Shown in pieces: positions 25,808-34,350 of a stretch of 64,000 bases of DNA. This stretch comes from Allorhizobium paknamense (GTDB lineage Bacteria > Pseudomonadota > Alphaproteobacteria > Rhizobiales > Rhizobiaceae). Every line of letters begins with the position of its first letter. Position 1 is the stretch's first letter. The stretch covers positions 62,001-126,000 of the forward strand of contig NZ_JAUSWH010000014.1 of NCBI RefSeq assembly GCF_030815125.1, read 5' to 3'. The notes below the pieces were generated by a model. That model was given only the letters and a program-made list of their open reading frames with translations, was not told the origin of the DNA and made no database searches. The position numbers were made by a program, and so were the translations under genes.

Positions 25808-27516
25808 CGCCGGTTCTCCCCCGCCCGTCCCGGCTGACCGATCAGCGTCAGCAGCAGGCACACCAGACCGAGCAACAGCGCCAGCCCATCCGCATCGGCG
25901 CTGCGGTAATGGCCGAGACGGCTGAAAATCAGCCAGGGCAACGTCGTCAGACGGTCCGCCCCGAAGAGGGCGACAGCGCCGAGATCACCGAGGGAAAGAG
26001 CCATGGCGAAGGACAATGCCGTCAGCAGCGGACGTTTCAGACCCGGCCAATCCACCCACCGCAGCCGGGAAAACCCGCTGAGGCCCAGGCTTTCCGCCAG
26101 CCGGTCATGACGGCGGTGATGAACATCCACGGCTGGTTGCAGCACGCGCATGGCAAAGGGCAGCGCCATCATCGCATTGATCAGAATGACGACCGGGGCC
26201 GCAAAGATGGCCACATTTCCGAAGCGCCTGAGCAGCAGGAACCAGCCGGTGGCAATCACGATGGCAGGCACAAGCAGCACCAAAGAGGAGGCAGCACCAA
26301 TCCCGGCTTTCAGCAGGCGGGCGGGCAGGCCCGAAGCCCGCGCCAGCGCGATGCGAGCGCGGCTGAAGGCGAAGCTGAGCAGCACCGCCACCAGACCGGA
26401 GGGAAGCGCAATGCCAAGGCTGACGGCGAGCGCCTGGTGAACGGCAGGATCGCTGAGCAGGCTGACAAGATTGGAGCGAAGGCCGGAGAGAAGGACCTGC
26501 GCCAATGGAGCCGCCAGAAACAGAAAGGCGAGACCCAGCCACAGCCCGTCCTTGAGCCTTGCAGACCAGCTTTCGCCATCGAACCGGCGCGTCGGACGCT
26601 GATCGGTCAGCCCCACCTCCGGCGGCGCGGGCCAGAGGGTCAGAAGCAGCAGCATGAGCGCCGTGACGGCAAGCTGAAGCGCGGCCAGCGCCACGGCCTG
26701 AGGCGGATCGAAATCGAACCGCAGTGCCTGATAGATCGCCACTTCCAGTGTGGTCGCGCCCGGCCCGCCGCCCAAAATCAGCACGAGGGTGAAGCTTGTG
26801 GCGCAGAGCATGAAGATCAGCCCGGCAATCCCCGGCAGAAGGCCGCTGACGGCTGGCCATTCGATCAAGCGGAAAATGGCGCGGCGGCGCATGCCGAGAC
26901 TTGCCGCCATCTGCCAATATTCCGGCGGCAGCCGTTCCAGTCCCGCCAGCATCAGCCGTGCGGCCAGCGGCATGTTGAAGAAGACATGCGCGAGCAGAAT
27001 TCCGGCAAGCCCGTAGATGCTCACCGGCGCCTGCACCCCCAATAATGCCAGCCCCTGATTGATGACGCCGTTGCGTCCCCAGATCCCCAGGAGGCCCAGC
27101 GCACCGATCAGCACCGGCAGCCCCATCGGCACCGCCATCAGCCGGATCAGCAGCAGCCTGCCAGGAAAACGCCGCTGACGCGCCAGGGACAGCGCCACCG
27201 GCAAGGCAAACACCACCGACAGCAGTGTGGACAGCAGCGCCTGCCACAGCGTGAAACGCAAAATGGAGAGCGTGGCGGGCGCAAGCACGGGCAGGCCATT
27301 CCCCGCCGTTTCCATCAGCAGGGAAGCAAGAGCAACACCGATGAAGAACAGGAGCAGGACAAGCCCGATCAGCCCCCCAAGTGCTGCGGCTCGCCCATGA
27401 GCGCTTTCCGATCTGACTGAATCAGATCGGCGCTCTAACGTTATATTTTTGAAGCATAATCTTGATCGTCCTCGTTTCACTCCGGTCGGATTATGCTCAT
27501 GCCGGAGGCCGGTCAT
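25804..27516 (-). CDS. thiP: Thiamine ABC transporter permease ThiP, with repeat-encoded N-terminal insertion
   Basis: A 570-residue fused permease with two BPD_transp_1 halves and about 12 membrane segments. It forms the channel of the ThiBPQ importer. The start ATG lies 3 bp after the thiB stop. Residues 1-6 are followed by about 33 residues (7-39/40) encoded entirely by a family B repeat and read as EHNPTGVKRG, then RLCFKN, then [11 protein letters not shown]. The first membrane segment (ALGGLIGLVLLLFFIGVALA) begins right after. No ATG, GTG or TTG in frame lies between the repeat and this segment, so translation has to cross the repeat, from the ATG or from a GTG inside it. The same peptide occurs in ThiB. 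Confidence 0.92.
   Translation of the reverse strand: MTGLRHEHNPTGVKRGRSRLCFKNITLERRSDSVRSESAHGRAAALGGLIGLVLLLFFIGVALASLLMETAGNGLPVLAPATLSILRFTLWQALLSTLLSVVFALPVALSLARQRRFPGRLLLIRLMAVPMGLPVLIGALGLLGIWGRNGVINQGLALLGVQAPVSIYGLAGILLAHVFFNMPLAARLMLAGLERLPPEYWQMAASLGMRRRAIFRLIEWPAVSGLLPGIAGLIFMLCATSFTLVLILGGGPGATTLEVAIYQALRFDFDPPQAVALAALQLAVTALMLLLLTLWPAPPEVGLTDQRPTRRFDGESWSARLKDGLWLGLAFLFLAAPLAQVLLSGLRSNLVSLLSDPAVHQALAVSLGIALPSGLVAVLLSFAFSRARIALARASGLPARLLKAGIGAASSLVLLVPAIVIATGWFLLLRRFGNVAIFAAPVVILINAMMALPFAMRVLQPAVDVHHRRHDRLAESLGLSGFSRLRWVDWPGLKRPLLTALSFAMALSLGDLGAVALFGADRLTTLPWLIFSRLGHYRSADADGLALLLGLVCLLLTLIGQPGRAGENRR
27399..27498 (-). repeat. Family B element inside thiP, in frame
   Basis: A 100-bp copy read from GAGCATAATCCG to GAAAGCGCTC. 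Compared with the purH-end copy, it has one extra base near AAAAATATAACGTTAGAG, which shifts the TAG of the intergenic copy out of frame and leaves an open frame through the whole element. Confidence 0.92.
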
Positions 27517-27519
27517 GAC

Positions 27520-28644
27520 CTATTTCGCCATGGCGGCCTGCCACTCCTCGATCCATTCCTTGCGGTGGGCAGCCACCTCCTCCGACGACATCAGGAAGGT
27601 CGTCTTCGGCTGGATCAGTTTGGAGAAGGCATCCGGCAAGGGCTGAGACGTCCGGGCCACCGGCATCATCCAGTTGTTGGTCGGAATTTCATCCTGAAAA
27701 CCGGGCGTCAACATGAATTTCAGGAAGTCGCGGGCAAGATCCTGATGCTTTGCGTCTTTCAGCAAACCAGCAACCTCGATCTGGATGTAATGCCCCTCGG
27801 AAAATTCGGCAGCCTTGTAGCGGTCGGTATTTTCGGACACCATGTGATAGGCGGGCGAGGTGGCATAGGAAAGCACCATCGGCGCTTCGCCCTTGGTGAA
27901 CAGCCCATAGGCTTCCGACCAGCCGGGCGTGACTGTCAGCACCCGGTTCTTCAGCTTTGCCCAGGCGGCGGGCGCATCCTTGCCATAGACCGACTTGACC
28001 CAGAGAAGCAGACCAAGCCCGGGGGTTGAGGTGCGCGGGTCCTCGATGACGATCTTCTGCGAGGGATCTCCCTCCACCAACTCCTTCAGGCTTTTCGGCG
28101 GGCTCTTCAGAGTCTGGCTATCATAGACCACGGCAAAGTGGCCGTAATCATAGGGCACGAAGACATCATCCTTGAAACCGCCCGGTACGCTGGCAGCCGA
28201 AACATCGATGCCATGCGGTGCGAAGAAGCCGGTTTTCTTTGCCTCTTCCGTCAGGCTGGTGTCCAGGCCCAGAACCAGATCCGCCTTGGTGGAGGCCCCT
28301 TCCAGCTTGAGGCGATTGAGCAGTGCCACGCCATCTTCCACGCCGACGAAATCGACCCGGCAACCGCAGGTCTTTTCAAAGCTCGCCTTGACCTTCGGAC
28401 CCGGTCCCCATTCCGAGATGAAGCTCTCATAGGTGTAGACGGTCAGGACCTTGTCTTCGGCGTCAGCGGCATGCGCCGTTCCAGAAAGCGCAGCAGCCAT
28501 GATGGCGGCAGTGATTTGGAGTGTACGGCGTAGAGCGCCTTTCGATCTGACTGAATCAGATCGGCGCTCTGACGGCTTATTTTTGAAGCATAATCTTGTC
28601 GATCCTCGTCTCGCTCCGGTCGAATTATGCTCTAGAAACATCAT
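27520..28644 (-). CDS. thiB: Thiamine-binding periplasmic protein ThiB, with repeat-encoded N-terminal insertion
   Basis: A 374-residue periplasmic binding protein (family 1, iron/thiamine type; [28 protein letters not shown]). It captures thiamine, TMP or TPP for ThiPQ. The start ATGATG has AAGGGGG 4 bases upstream. After three residues, exactly 35 codons (residues 4-38) are a family B repeat ([30 protein letters not shown]). The signal peptide ([21 protein letters not shown]) follows directly. The only in-frame start between repeat and signal core is an ATG inside the hydrophobic core, so the precursor must carry a basic extension of about 40 residues before the signal sequence. A TPP riboswitch lies about 50 bases upstream. 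Confidence 0.92.
   Translation of the reverse strand: MMFLEHNSTGARRGSTRLCFKNKPSERRSDSVRSKGALRRTLQITAAIMAAALSGTAHAADAEDKVLTVYTYESFISEWGPGPKVKASFEKTCGCRVDFVGVEDGVALLNRLKLEGASTKADLVLGLDTSLTEEAKKTGFFAPHGIDVSAASVPGGFKDDVFVPYDYGHFAVVYDSQTLKSPPKSLKELVEGDPSQKIVIEDPRTSTPGLGLLLWVKSVYGKDAPAAWAKLKNRVLTVTPGWSEAYGLFTKGEAPMVLSYATSPAYHMVSENTDRYKAAEFSEGHYIQIEVAGLLKDAKHQDLARDFLKFMLTPGFQDEIPTNNWMMPVARTSQPLPDAFSKLIQPKTTFLMSSEEVAAHRKEWIEEWQAAMAK
28531..28635 (-). repeat. Family B element inside thiB, in frame (35 codons)
   Basis: A 105-bp copy with ends CTAGAGCATAATTCG and GGCGCTCTA. It has the extra base (AAGCCGTCAGAG) that removes the in-frame TAG found in the purH-end copy. Its orientation and frame relative to the host gene are the same as in the thiP copy about 1.1 kb away. 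Confidence 0.92.
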
Positions 28645-28696
28645 AGCCCCCTTGTTCAAATGGATCGTGGGATGAGGGCGTGTTGGATGACGCATC

Positions 28697-28777
28697 TAAT
28701 CCCTCCGCCGGTATGAGCCGGATCAGGTTCCGCGGGTTGGCTGGATGCCTCTCAGCAAGAAAACTTGCACCCCGTTA
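28697..28777 (-). promoter_or_regulatory. TPP riboswitch (THI element)
   Basis: On the minus strand the conserved blocks appear in order: GGGGTGC, GCTGAGAGG, ACCC, GAACCTGATCCGG, then ATACCGGCGGAGGGA. These are the P2/P3 and P4/P5 parts of the thiamine pyrophosphate riboswitch. It lies about 50 bases before the thiB start and should switch thiBPQ off when TPP is abundant. Confidence 0.97.
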
Positions 28778-28888
28778 GATATAAAGCTGATTTAGCGGCA
28801 GTGTATGGCGCTGGCAAGAGGCCCGCCGCAAGCAGCTAGGACCGGCTTCCCGGACCGAACGCCTCGGCCAAGAAAAAGAACTAAAATA

Positions 28889-28951
28889 TTTGCGTCAAAT
28901 TTGGCGCAAACGAGATATTTATTGACATTTGAACGGGAAGGCCGACCTATT
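28889..28951 (+). promoter_or_regulatory. Putative operator palindrome and promoter of the unrecognised gene
   Basis: A 22-bp palindrome (28889-28910) with arms TTTGCG and CGCAAA and one mismatched pair lies 11 bp upstream of TTGACA (28922-28927). CCTATT follows at an 18-base spacing (28946-28951). The start codon is about 40 bases further on. The layout suggests a regulated promoter. Confidence 0.45.
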
Positions 28952-28991
28952 GAACACTTCGCTTCCCGCATGTTCGATGGAGGAACATGAC

Positions 28992-29711
28992 ATGCCCCTG
29001 GAAAAACGCGAGATCGACTTCATCTGCAACAGTGTGCGCTTCGTCGGCAATCACACCGATCATGGCGGCACCTGGTCCGATCTGCAGATCATGACGCTGG
29101 CCAAGGCCAGAACCATGGACAAGGGCGGCCGGGCCGAGCATTACCTCAACCACTATCTTGAAGGCTCGGGCGAGCCCATCTACTTTTCGCTCCGCACCCT
29201 GATGGATGAAGACCCAGGCGTGCGCGCCCGCATCATCAGCACCATCAATGCGCTGCGGCGCGCAGGCGAAGGGGATGGTCGCAATGCCGCGATCCTGTCC
29301 TCGGTGCCGAAAGCGGGGCAGATCCCGATACCCCAGACCGTTTTCCAAAATCACGACTGGCAGTTCGCCACCGGTTCCTTGAATGTGAACTGGCGTTTCA
29401 TCGAAGAGATCAATCGAAACGGAACGAAGATGATGAAGGTGGAACTCTGGACCACCAATATCTATCGCTGGCATCCGACGGAAGGCCGGCGGACGCAATG
29501 CGTGCATCAGGCGGCGGTCAATCTTCAGCACCCTCAACAGGAAAGCTACTTTCCCATGGATGACCGCATTCATGGCAGCGGCATGGTTCCGGGCATGGTC
29601 TGGCCGGATTTTTCGAAAAAGAAGACCACGAATTACAAGGCAGCCAAGGATTTTCCGATGATCGCCAAGCCGGAAGCTGTGTTGATTCCAAAGACGGCGC
29701 CGTATCGCTGA
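28992..29711 (+). CDS. Unrecognised protein, 239 residues
   Basis: I do not recognise this family. The protein is soluble-looking, with no signal peptide or membrane segment. It is rich in Trp, Asn and His in the second half, with a notable stretch YRWHPTEGRRTQCVHQA near residues 158-174 and before it HDWQFATGSLNVNWRF. GGAGGA lies 7 bases before the ATG at 28992, and an in-frame ATG at 28977 is less well placed. Codon use and GC resemble the neighbours. It has its own predicted promoter with a 22-bp palindrome upstream, sits divergent from the riboswitch-controlled thi operon, and is closed by a perfect 16-bp palindrome (element C). Confidence 0.75.
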   Translation: MPLEKREIDFICNSVRFVGNHTDHGGTWSDLQIMTLAKARTMDKGGRAEHYLNHYLEGSGEPIYFSLRTLMDEDPGVRARIISTINALRRAGEGDGRNAAILSSVPKAGQIPIPQTVFQNHDWQFATGSLNVNWRFIEEINRNGTKMMKVELWTTNIYRWHPTEGRRTQCVHQAAVNLQHPQQESYFPMDDRIHGSGMVPGMVWPDFSKKKTTNYKAAKDFPMIAKPEAVLIPKTAPYR

Positions 29712-29729
29712 AAGGAACACAAGGCTTTT

Positions 29730-29777
29730 CTACTGCATAATTCCTAAATCGATTCCGATTCAGGAATTATGCAGTAG
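29730..29777. repeat. Family C palindrome alone (half of a CD element)
   Basis: CTACTGCATAATTCCT (29730-29745) and AGGAATTATGCAGTAG (29762-29777) are perfect inverted copies with a 16-base loop. This is the C half of the CD element without D. It lies 18 bp after the stop of the unrecognised gene and may act as its terminator. Confidence 0.85.
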
Positions 29778-29846
29778 GCAGTGGCACAAAATCACCAACC
29801 GGGGCATGATGGGGGACGCGATTCCCTTCACGGCCAAACATTCTTG

Positions 29847-31622
29847 ATGAGCGCATCCAAACTCCCGGTTTTAGACGAGGCTGCCAACCCACCCGATTTA
29901 ACCTTCGGCGAACAATTGCGCATGGCCGGGCAATCCTTCTGGGCAAGCCGGGTTCGCGGTCGGCTCATCCTGCTCTCGATTGCGCTTCTGGCGGTCATCC
30001 TGCTTTTGACCTATGGGCAGATCCTGCTCAACCGCTGGAACCAGCCCTTTTACAACGCCCTGGAAAACCGGGATCTGCCTGCCTTTTGGCAGGAACTCAG
30101 GAATTTCTTCTTCATCGCCGCCTTCCTGCTGGTGGTCAATGTGGCGCAAACCTGGTTCAGCCAGACCACGGCGCTTTACATGCGCGAAGGCCTGGCGCGC
30201 GACATGGTGGATCAGTGGCTGAAGGGCCGCCGCGCCTACCGGCTGTCCGTGTCGAGCCCGCTCGGCGTCAATCCGGACCAGAGGCTGCATGAGGATGCGC
30301 GCAAACTGGCCGAAACCACCACGTCGCTGACCATCGGGCTTTTGCAATCCACCATCCTGCTCATCAGCTTCATCAGCGTGCTCTGGCAGATGTCGGGCGA
30401 CTTTTCGATCCCGCTGTTCGGGCATCAGATCGCCATTCCCGGTTACATGGTCTGGGGCGCGCTGATCTATGCCGGAGGGGCAGCAGCGGCCTCCAATATT
30501 GTCGGCGCGGCGCTGACACGCATCAATGCCGACCGCTATGCGCGGGAGGCGGAAATGCGCGCCGCCCTGATGTGGACCAATGAGCATCTGGAACCGATTG
30601 CCCTCGCCCGGGGCGAGGCGGTGGAGTTGCGGGCCATCCACGCCACCATCGACAATGTGCTCAAGGTGATCTGGAAGCTCGCCATGGGGCTGACCAATCT
30701 CACCTGGGTTTCCGCCGCCTTTGGCTGGCTGGCGCTGATCGTGCCGGTGCTGATTGCTTCGCCTGCCTATTTCTCCGGAACCATGACCTTTGGCGGGCTG
30801 ATGATGGCGGCTTCGGCCTTCACCCAGGTCTATACGGCGCTGCGCTGGTATATCGACAATTTCGGAGCCATTGCCGATTGGAAGGCCACGCTGCTCAGGG
30901 TCATGGTGCTGCGGGCGGCGCTGACGGAACCGGCGCTGACGGAAGATTGCGCCGGGCAGATCGTCGTGGAGCCCGGCAAGCCGGGCGAGCTTGCCTTCGA
31001 GGATGTCTATATCCGCACACCGAGCGAGGCGGAGGCTCGGTGGGGCGGCTATCATATCCGCGAGGAAGCACCGGTCATCCACGCTGGCGAGCGGGTGATG
31101 ATCAACGGCGACCCCGGCGTCAACCGGCGCCAGTTCTTCAATGCCATGGCCGGGCTCTGGCCCTATGGCGAGGGGCGGATCGTGCTGCCGGAAGAAGACC
31201 ATATCCTCTTCCTGCCTCAGACACCCTATATGCCCGAGGGCCGGCTGATCGATATCCTTGCCTATCCCGAGGAGGTTGCGGCCTACCGGGAAGAGGATGC
31301 GCTCGCCGCCCTGAAAGCCGTCAAGCTCAGCCGTCTTGCCCCGCTGCTCAAGGACCGCAAACGCTGGGACCGGGTGCTGGACAAGGAGGAGCAGATGGCC
31401 CTCACCTTTGCCCATCTCCTGCTGCGACAGCCGAAATGGGCCGTGTTCAACGACGTGCTGGAAGGCCTGGAACCGGAAACCGTCAAGGTTCTGACCGGCA
31501 TTATGCAAAGCCTCGACCAGACCACCCTGATCTATCTCGGCCGCTCCCAGGCCTTTCTCGAGGCGCTTTCACCGCGGGTGCTGCATCTGGAACGGATGGA
31601 TGTGCCGGTGCCGGAGGTTTAA
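29847..31622 (+). CDS. SbmA/BacA/YddA-like ABC transporter with degenerate ATPase domain
   Basis: A 591-residue fusion of an ABC_membrane_2 (SbmA/BacA-type) membrane domain and a C-terminal ABC-like domain. The membrane part has at least five hydrophobic segments (first near 32-52, LILLSIALLAVILLLTYGQI) and the SbmA/BacA-like NRWNQPFYNALENRD. The nucleotide domain has lost its catalytic motifs. The P-loop reads GDPGVNRRQ (421-429; Lys to Arg427, Ser/Thr to Arg428), the signature LDKEEQ (511-516) replaces LSxGEQ, and Walker B/Asp-Glu is FNDVLEGLE (534-542). ATP hydrolysis is therefore doubtful. Related proteins import peptides or modified cofactors. Start choice is uncertain (ATG 29847 or GTG 29781). 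The TAA stop is formed by the edge of an FE repeat. Confidence 0.85.
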   Translation: MSASKLPVLDEAANPPDLTFGEQLRMAGQSFWASRVRGRLILLSIALLAVILLLTYGQILLNRWNQPFYNALENRDLPAFWQELRNFFFIAAFLLVVNVAQTWFSQTTALYMREGLARDMVDQWLKGRRAYRLSVSSPLGVNPDQRLHEDARKLAETTTSLTIGLLQSTILLISFISVLWQMSGDFSIPLFGHQIAIPGYMVWGALIYAGGAAAASNIVGAALTRINADRYAREAEMRAALMWTNEHLEPIALARGEAVELRAIHATIDNVLKVIWKLAMGLTNLTWVSAAFGWLALIVPVLIASPAYFSGTMTFGGLMMAASAFTQVYTALRWYIDNFGAIADWKATLLRVMVLRAALTEPALTEDCAGQIVVEPGKPGELAFEDVYIRTPSEAEARWGGYHIREEAPVIHAGERVMINGDPGVNRRQFFNAMAGLWPYGEGRIVLPEEDHILFLPQTPYMPEGRLIDILAYPEEVAAYREEDALAALKAVKLSRLAPLLKDRKRWDRVLDKEEQMALTFAHLLLRQPKWAVFNDVLEGLEPETVKVLTGIMQSLDQTTLIYLGRSQAFLEALSPRVLHLERMDVPVPEV

Positions 31623-31724
31623 AGCACGTTGCGGCTTATCAGCCTCATGAAACGTGCTTTAAATTCTTGTTTTAACGCATGTCGTTATCGCAAAACCGCT
31701 GCACACTTTTGCGCGACATGCTTT
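31620..31724 (+). repeat. Family FE ~105-bp bipalindromic element
   Basis: Palindrome F has AAAGCACGTT (31621-31630) pairing with AACGTGCTTT (31651-31660), with an inner GGCT-TATC-AGCC. Palindrome E (31677-31721) runs from GCATGTCGTTATCGC to GCGCGACATGC. The linker is AATTCTTGTTTTAAC. A second full copy is at 34351 and a lone E at 61171. The left edge (TTTAAAGC) supplies the stop codon of the transporter gene. Confidence 0.88.
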
Positions 31725-31732
31725 AGAGCATT

Positions 31733-31775
31733 GTCCCGAGAAAAGTGGGAACCGGTTTTCCGTCCGGAAATGCTT
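31733..31775. repeat. Family A palindromic repeat (variant)
   Basis: GAGCATTGTCCCGAG then AAAAGTGGGAACCGG and TTTTCCGTCCGGAAATGC. It is the A unit with a variant arm shared with the copy at 37340. It lies 8 bp before the uup stop. Confidence 0.85.
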
Positions 31776-31782
31776 TAAGGGA

Positions 31783-33612
31783 TTACCCCTCCAGCTCCTC
31801 GCGCAGCATTTCCAGCTCAAGCCATTCCTCTTCCATGCGGGTCAGGCTGTCGCGTAGCTTTTCCAGCTCGGCGGCCAGCTTGTTGAAGGTCGCAGGATCC
31901 TTGGTGAAGAGAGTGGGATCGGCCATTTTCGCCTCGCGGGCGGCAATGTCCTTTTCGGTCTTTTCCATCTCTTTCGGCAGGTTTTCCAGCGCAAATTTCT
32001 GCTTGAAGGAGAGCTTGGCCTTGCCCTTGCCGCTCTGATCGGCAGGCTTGGGGCTTGTCGCCTCCACCTTGGCTTTTTCCGCTTTTTCCGCCCGCTTGCG
32101 CTCGTCCTCCGCCCCCTTGCGCTGGGCCAGCATGTCGGAGTAACCGCCCGCATATTCGATCCAGCGGCCATCCGGCTCCTCCGGATTGGCCGGCGCGATG
32201 GTCGAGGTCACGGTACGGTCGAGGAAGTCACGGTCGTGGCTCACGAGAATGACCGTGCCGGAATAGCCGGCGACGATTTCCTGCAACAGATCCAGCGTCT
32301 CGATGTCGAGGTCGTTGGTCGGCTCGTCGAGGATCAGCAGGTTGGAGGGCTTGGCCATGATCCGGGCCAGCATCAGCCGCGCCCGCTCGCCGCCGGAGAG
32401 GTTGCGGATGGGCGTGCGGGCCTGTTCCGGCTGGAACAGGAAATCCTTCATATAGCCGGTCACATGCTTCTGCTCGCCATTGACCAGCAGGTTTTCGCCG
32501 CGCCCGTCGGTCAGATAATGCGCCAGCGAATCATCCGGGTTAAGGTCTTCGCGCTTCTGGTCAAGCACGGCAATGTCGAGATTGGTGCCGAGCTTGATCG
32601 TGCCGCTGTCGGGCTCGAGCTGGCCGGTCAGCATTTTCAGAAGCGTTGTCTTGCCCGCGCCGTTCGGGCCGATCAGGCCGATGCAATCGCCGCGATGCAC
32701 GCGCAGCGAAAAGGGTGCGACAATCACCCGTTCGCCGTAGGATTTGGTGATCTTCTCCGCCTCGATCACCAGCTTGCCGCTTTCCTTGCCTTCGGTGGCG
32801 CTGGCCTGAATGGTGCCCTGCGGCCCCTTATGGCCGCGATAATCGGCGCGCATCTGCTGCAACTGCCCCAGACGGCGCATATTGCGCTTGCGGCGCGCCG
32901 TCACCCCGTAGCGCAACCAGTGCTCCTCCCGCTCGATGGCCTTGCCGAGCTTGTGCTGGGCCAGTTCCTCCTCCTCCAGCACCTTGTCGCGCCATTCCTC
33001 GAAATGGGCAAAGCCGCGATCGAGCCGCCGCGATGTGCCGCGATCCAGCCAGACGGTGGCGGTGGAGATTTTTTCCAGAAAACGCCGGTCATGGGAGATC
33101 AGCACCAGCGCGCTGCGTGTCTTTTGCAACTCACCTTCCAGCCATTCGATGGTCGGCAGGTCGAGATGGTTGGTCGGCTCGTCCAGCATCAGAATGTCCG
33201 GTTCCGGCGCCAGAACCCGGGCAAGAGCTGCCCGGCGGGCCTCACCGCCGGACAAGCTTTTCGGGTCTTCCTGCCCGCTCAGCCCCAGATGCGACAAAAG
33301 ATAAGTGACGCGGTAAGGATCATCCCCCGGCCCGAGCCCCGCTTCCGCATAGGCCTGAACGGTGGTGAAACCGGCAAAATCGGGTGCCTGCTCCAGATAG
33401 CGGATGGTGGAGGAGGGATGGCGGAACACCTCGCCAGACTGCGCCTCCACCAATCCGGCAGCAATTTTCATCAGCGTCGATTTGCCAGAACCGTTACGGC
33501 CGACAAGGCAGATGCGGTCTCCCGGCTCCACCTGCAGGTTTGCGCCATTGAGAAGCGGCGTGCCGCCGAAAGAGAGGAAGATGTCATCGAGTTTCAGAAT
33601 GGGCGGGGCCAT
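31783..33612 (-). CDS. uup: ABC-F family ATPase, Uup-like
   Basis: A 609-residue soluble protein with two ABC ATPase domains and no membrane part. Domain 1 has GRNGSGKST, LSGGEARRAALAR and MLDEPTNHLD. Domain 2 has GPNGAGKTT, LSGGERARLMLAR and ILDEPTNDLD. An inter-domain linker of basic residues (RKRNMRRLGQLQQMRADYRG) and a C-terminal Lys/Glu coiled coil (about 525-609) are typical of Uup. ABC-F proteins act on ribosomes or, for Uup, also in DNA-related processes such as transposon excision. The start lies 4 bp after the thiN stop, so they form an operon. Confidence 0.9.
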   Translation of the reverse strand: MAPPILKLDDIFLSFGGTPLLNGANLQVEPGDRICLVGRNGSGKSTLMKIAAGLVEAQSGEVFRHPSSTIRYLEQAPDFAGFTTVQAYAEAGLGPGDDPYRVTYLLSHLGLSGQEDPKSLSGGEARRAALARVLAPEPDILMLDEPTNHLDLPTIEWLEGELQKTRSALVLISHDRRFLEKISTATVWLDRGTSRRLDRGFAHFEEWRDKVLEEEELAQHKLGKAIEREEHWLRYGVTARRKRNMRRLGQLQQMRADYRGHKGPQGTIQASATEGKESGKLVIEAEKITKSYGERVIVAPFSLRVHRGDCIGLIGPNGAGKTTLLKMLTGQLEPDSGTIKLGTNLDIAVLDQKREDLNPDDSLAHYLTDGRGENLLVNGEQKHVTGYMKDFLFQPEQARTPIRNLSGGERARLMLARIMAKPSNLLILDEPTNDLDIETLDLLQEIVAGYSGTVILVSHDRDFLDRTVTSTIAPANPEEPDGRWIEYAGGYSDMLAQRKGAEDERKRAEKAEKAKVEATSPKPADQSGKGKAKLSFKQKFALENLPKEMEKTEKDIAAREAKMADPTLFTKDPATFNKLAAELEKLRDSLTRMEEEWLELEMLREELEG

Positions 33613-33616
33613 GGGC

Positions 33617-34270
33617 TCAAGCTCCGGTCAGGTCATAGGGGCGGGCAAGGATGACGGCATCACCGCTTGCAAGCGAGAGCGTCACGGCGCCTTCCGCCAC
33701 GTTGGAAATGGTGCGGGACGAGCCGAAGGGCAGCTCGAAATTCTGGAGGGGGTAGCGCGCACCCGCTATAGAAAGCCCTTTCAGCTCGGAAAAACCCAGA
33801 ACGGAAAACAGCGATGCGGGCGGCAGATCAAGCGTCATTGGCTGCGCGGAAAGAAGCGGCCATGCCTCCTCCTCGCCGGAGGTGAGATGGACATCGAGGC
33901 CCTGATTGGCAAGGGTCACGGACAGGATGAGATGCATCAGCGCCTGGTCGGACCGCTCGCCCCCCAACGCACCCACCAACACAAGCCGGGTCGCGCCGCG
34001 GCTAAGCGCCTCTTCAATAGCGATTTCGCCATCCGTCAGGTTTTTGCGGGGCGGATGCGCCTGACGCGGAACATCGGCAAAATCATCCTGCGACAGATCC
34101 TCGGAACTGTCGAAATCACCAACCCACAGTTCCGGCTTCAACCCGAGCGGCAAGGCGTGGCGCATGCCGCCATCGGCAGCGATGACACGGCTTCCGGCAA
34201 TCGCGGCCTCAAGGCGCGGCGTAACACGGACAGGCCCGCCGAGCAGAATGGTGAAGGTGCTTTCGTTCAT
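33617..34270 (-). CDS. thiN: Thiamine diphosphokinase
   Basis: A 217-residue thiamine pyrophosphokinase that converts thiamine to TPP with ATP. Motifs: ADGGMRHALPLGL, WVGDFDSSED, NLTDGEIAIEEAL and GALGGERSDQALMHL, where the family usually has GxRxDH. The ATG at 34270 is chosen; the reading from 34297 adds nine residues with no ribosome site. It completes the salvage route that begins with ThiBPQ 6 kb away, but no riboswitch is seen before it. It is cotranscribed with uup. Confidence 0.9.
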   Translation of the reverse strand: MNESTFTILLGGPVRVTPRLEAAIAGSRVIAADGGMRHALPLGLKPELWVGDFDSSEDLSQDDFADVPRQAHPPRKNLTDGEIAIEEALSRGATRLVLVGALGGERSDQALMHLILSVTLANQGLDVHLTSGEEEAWPLLSAQPMTLDLPPASLFSVLGFSELKGLSIAGARYPLQNFELPFGSSRTISNVAEGAVTLSLASGDAVILARPYDLTGA

Positions 34271-34350
34271 GGCCCTGCCATAGCCTATCTCGGGCAAAAA
34301 GCAAAAGCCAAGCCTCGTGAACCCTGCCGCATAGAGCGGCTTCTCACCTC

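Noticed and set aside
28645-28695. Longer thiB start upstream of the ATGATG
   Set aside because: The upstream ATG lies at the edge of the riboswitch aptamer and has no ribosome site, while AAGGGGG precedes the chosen ATG.
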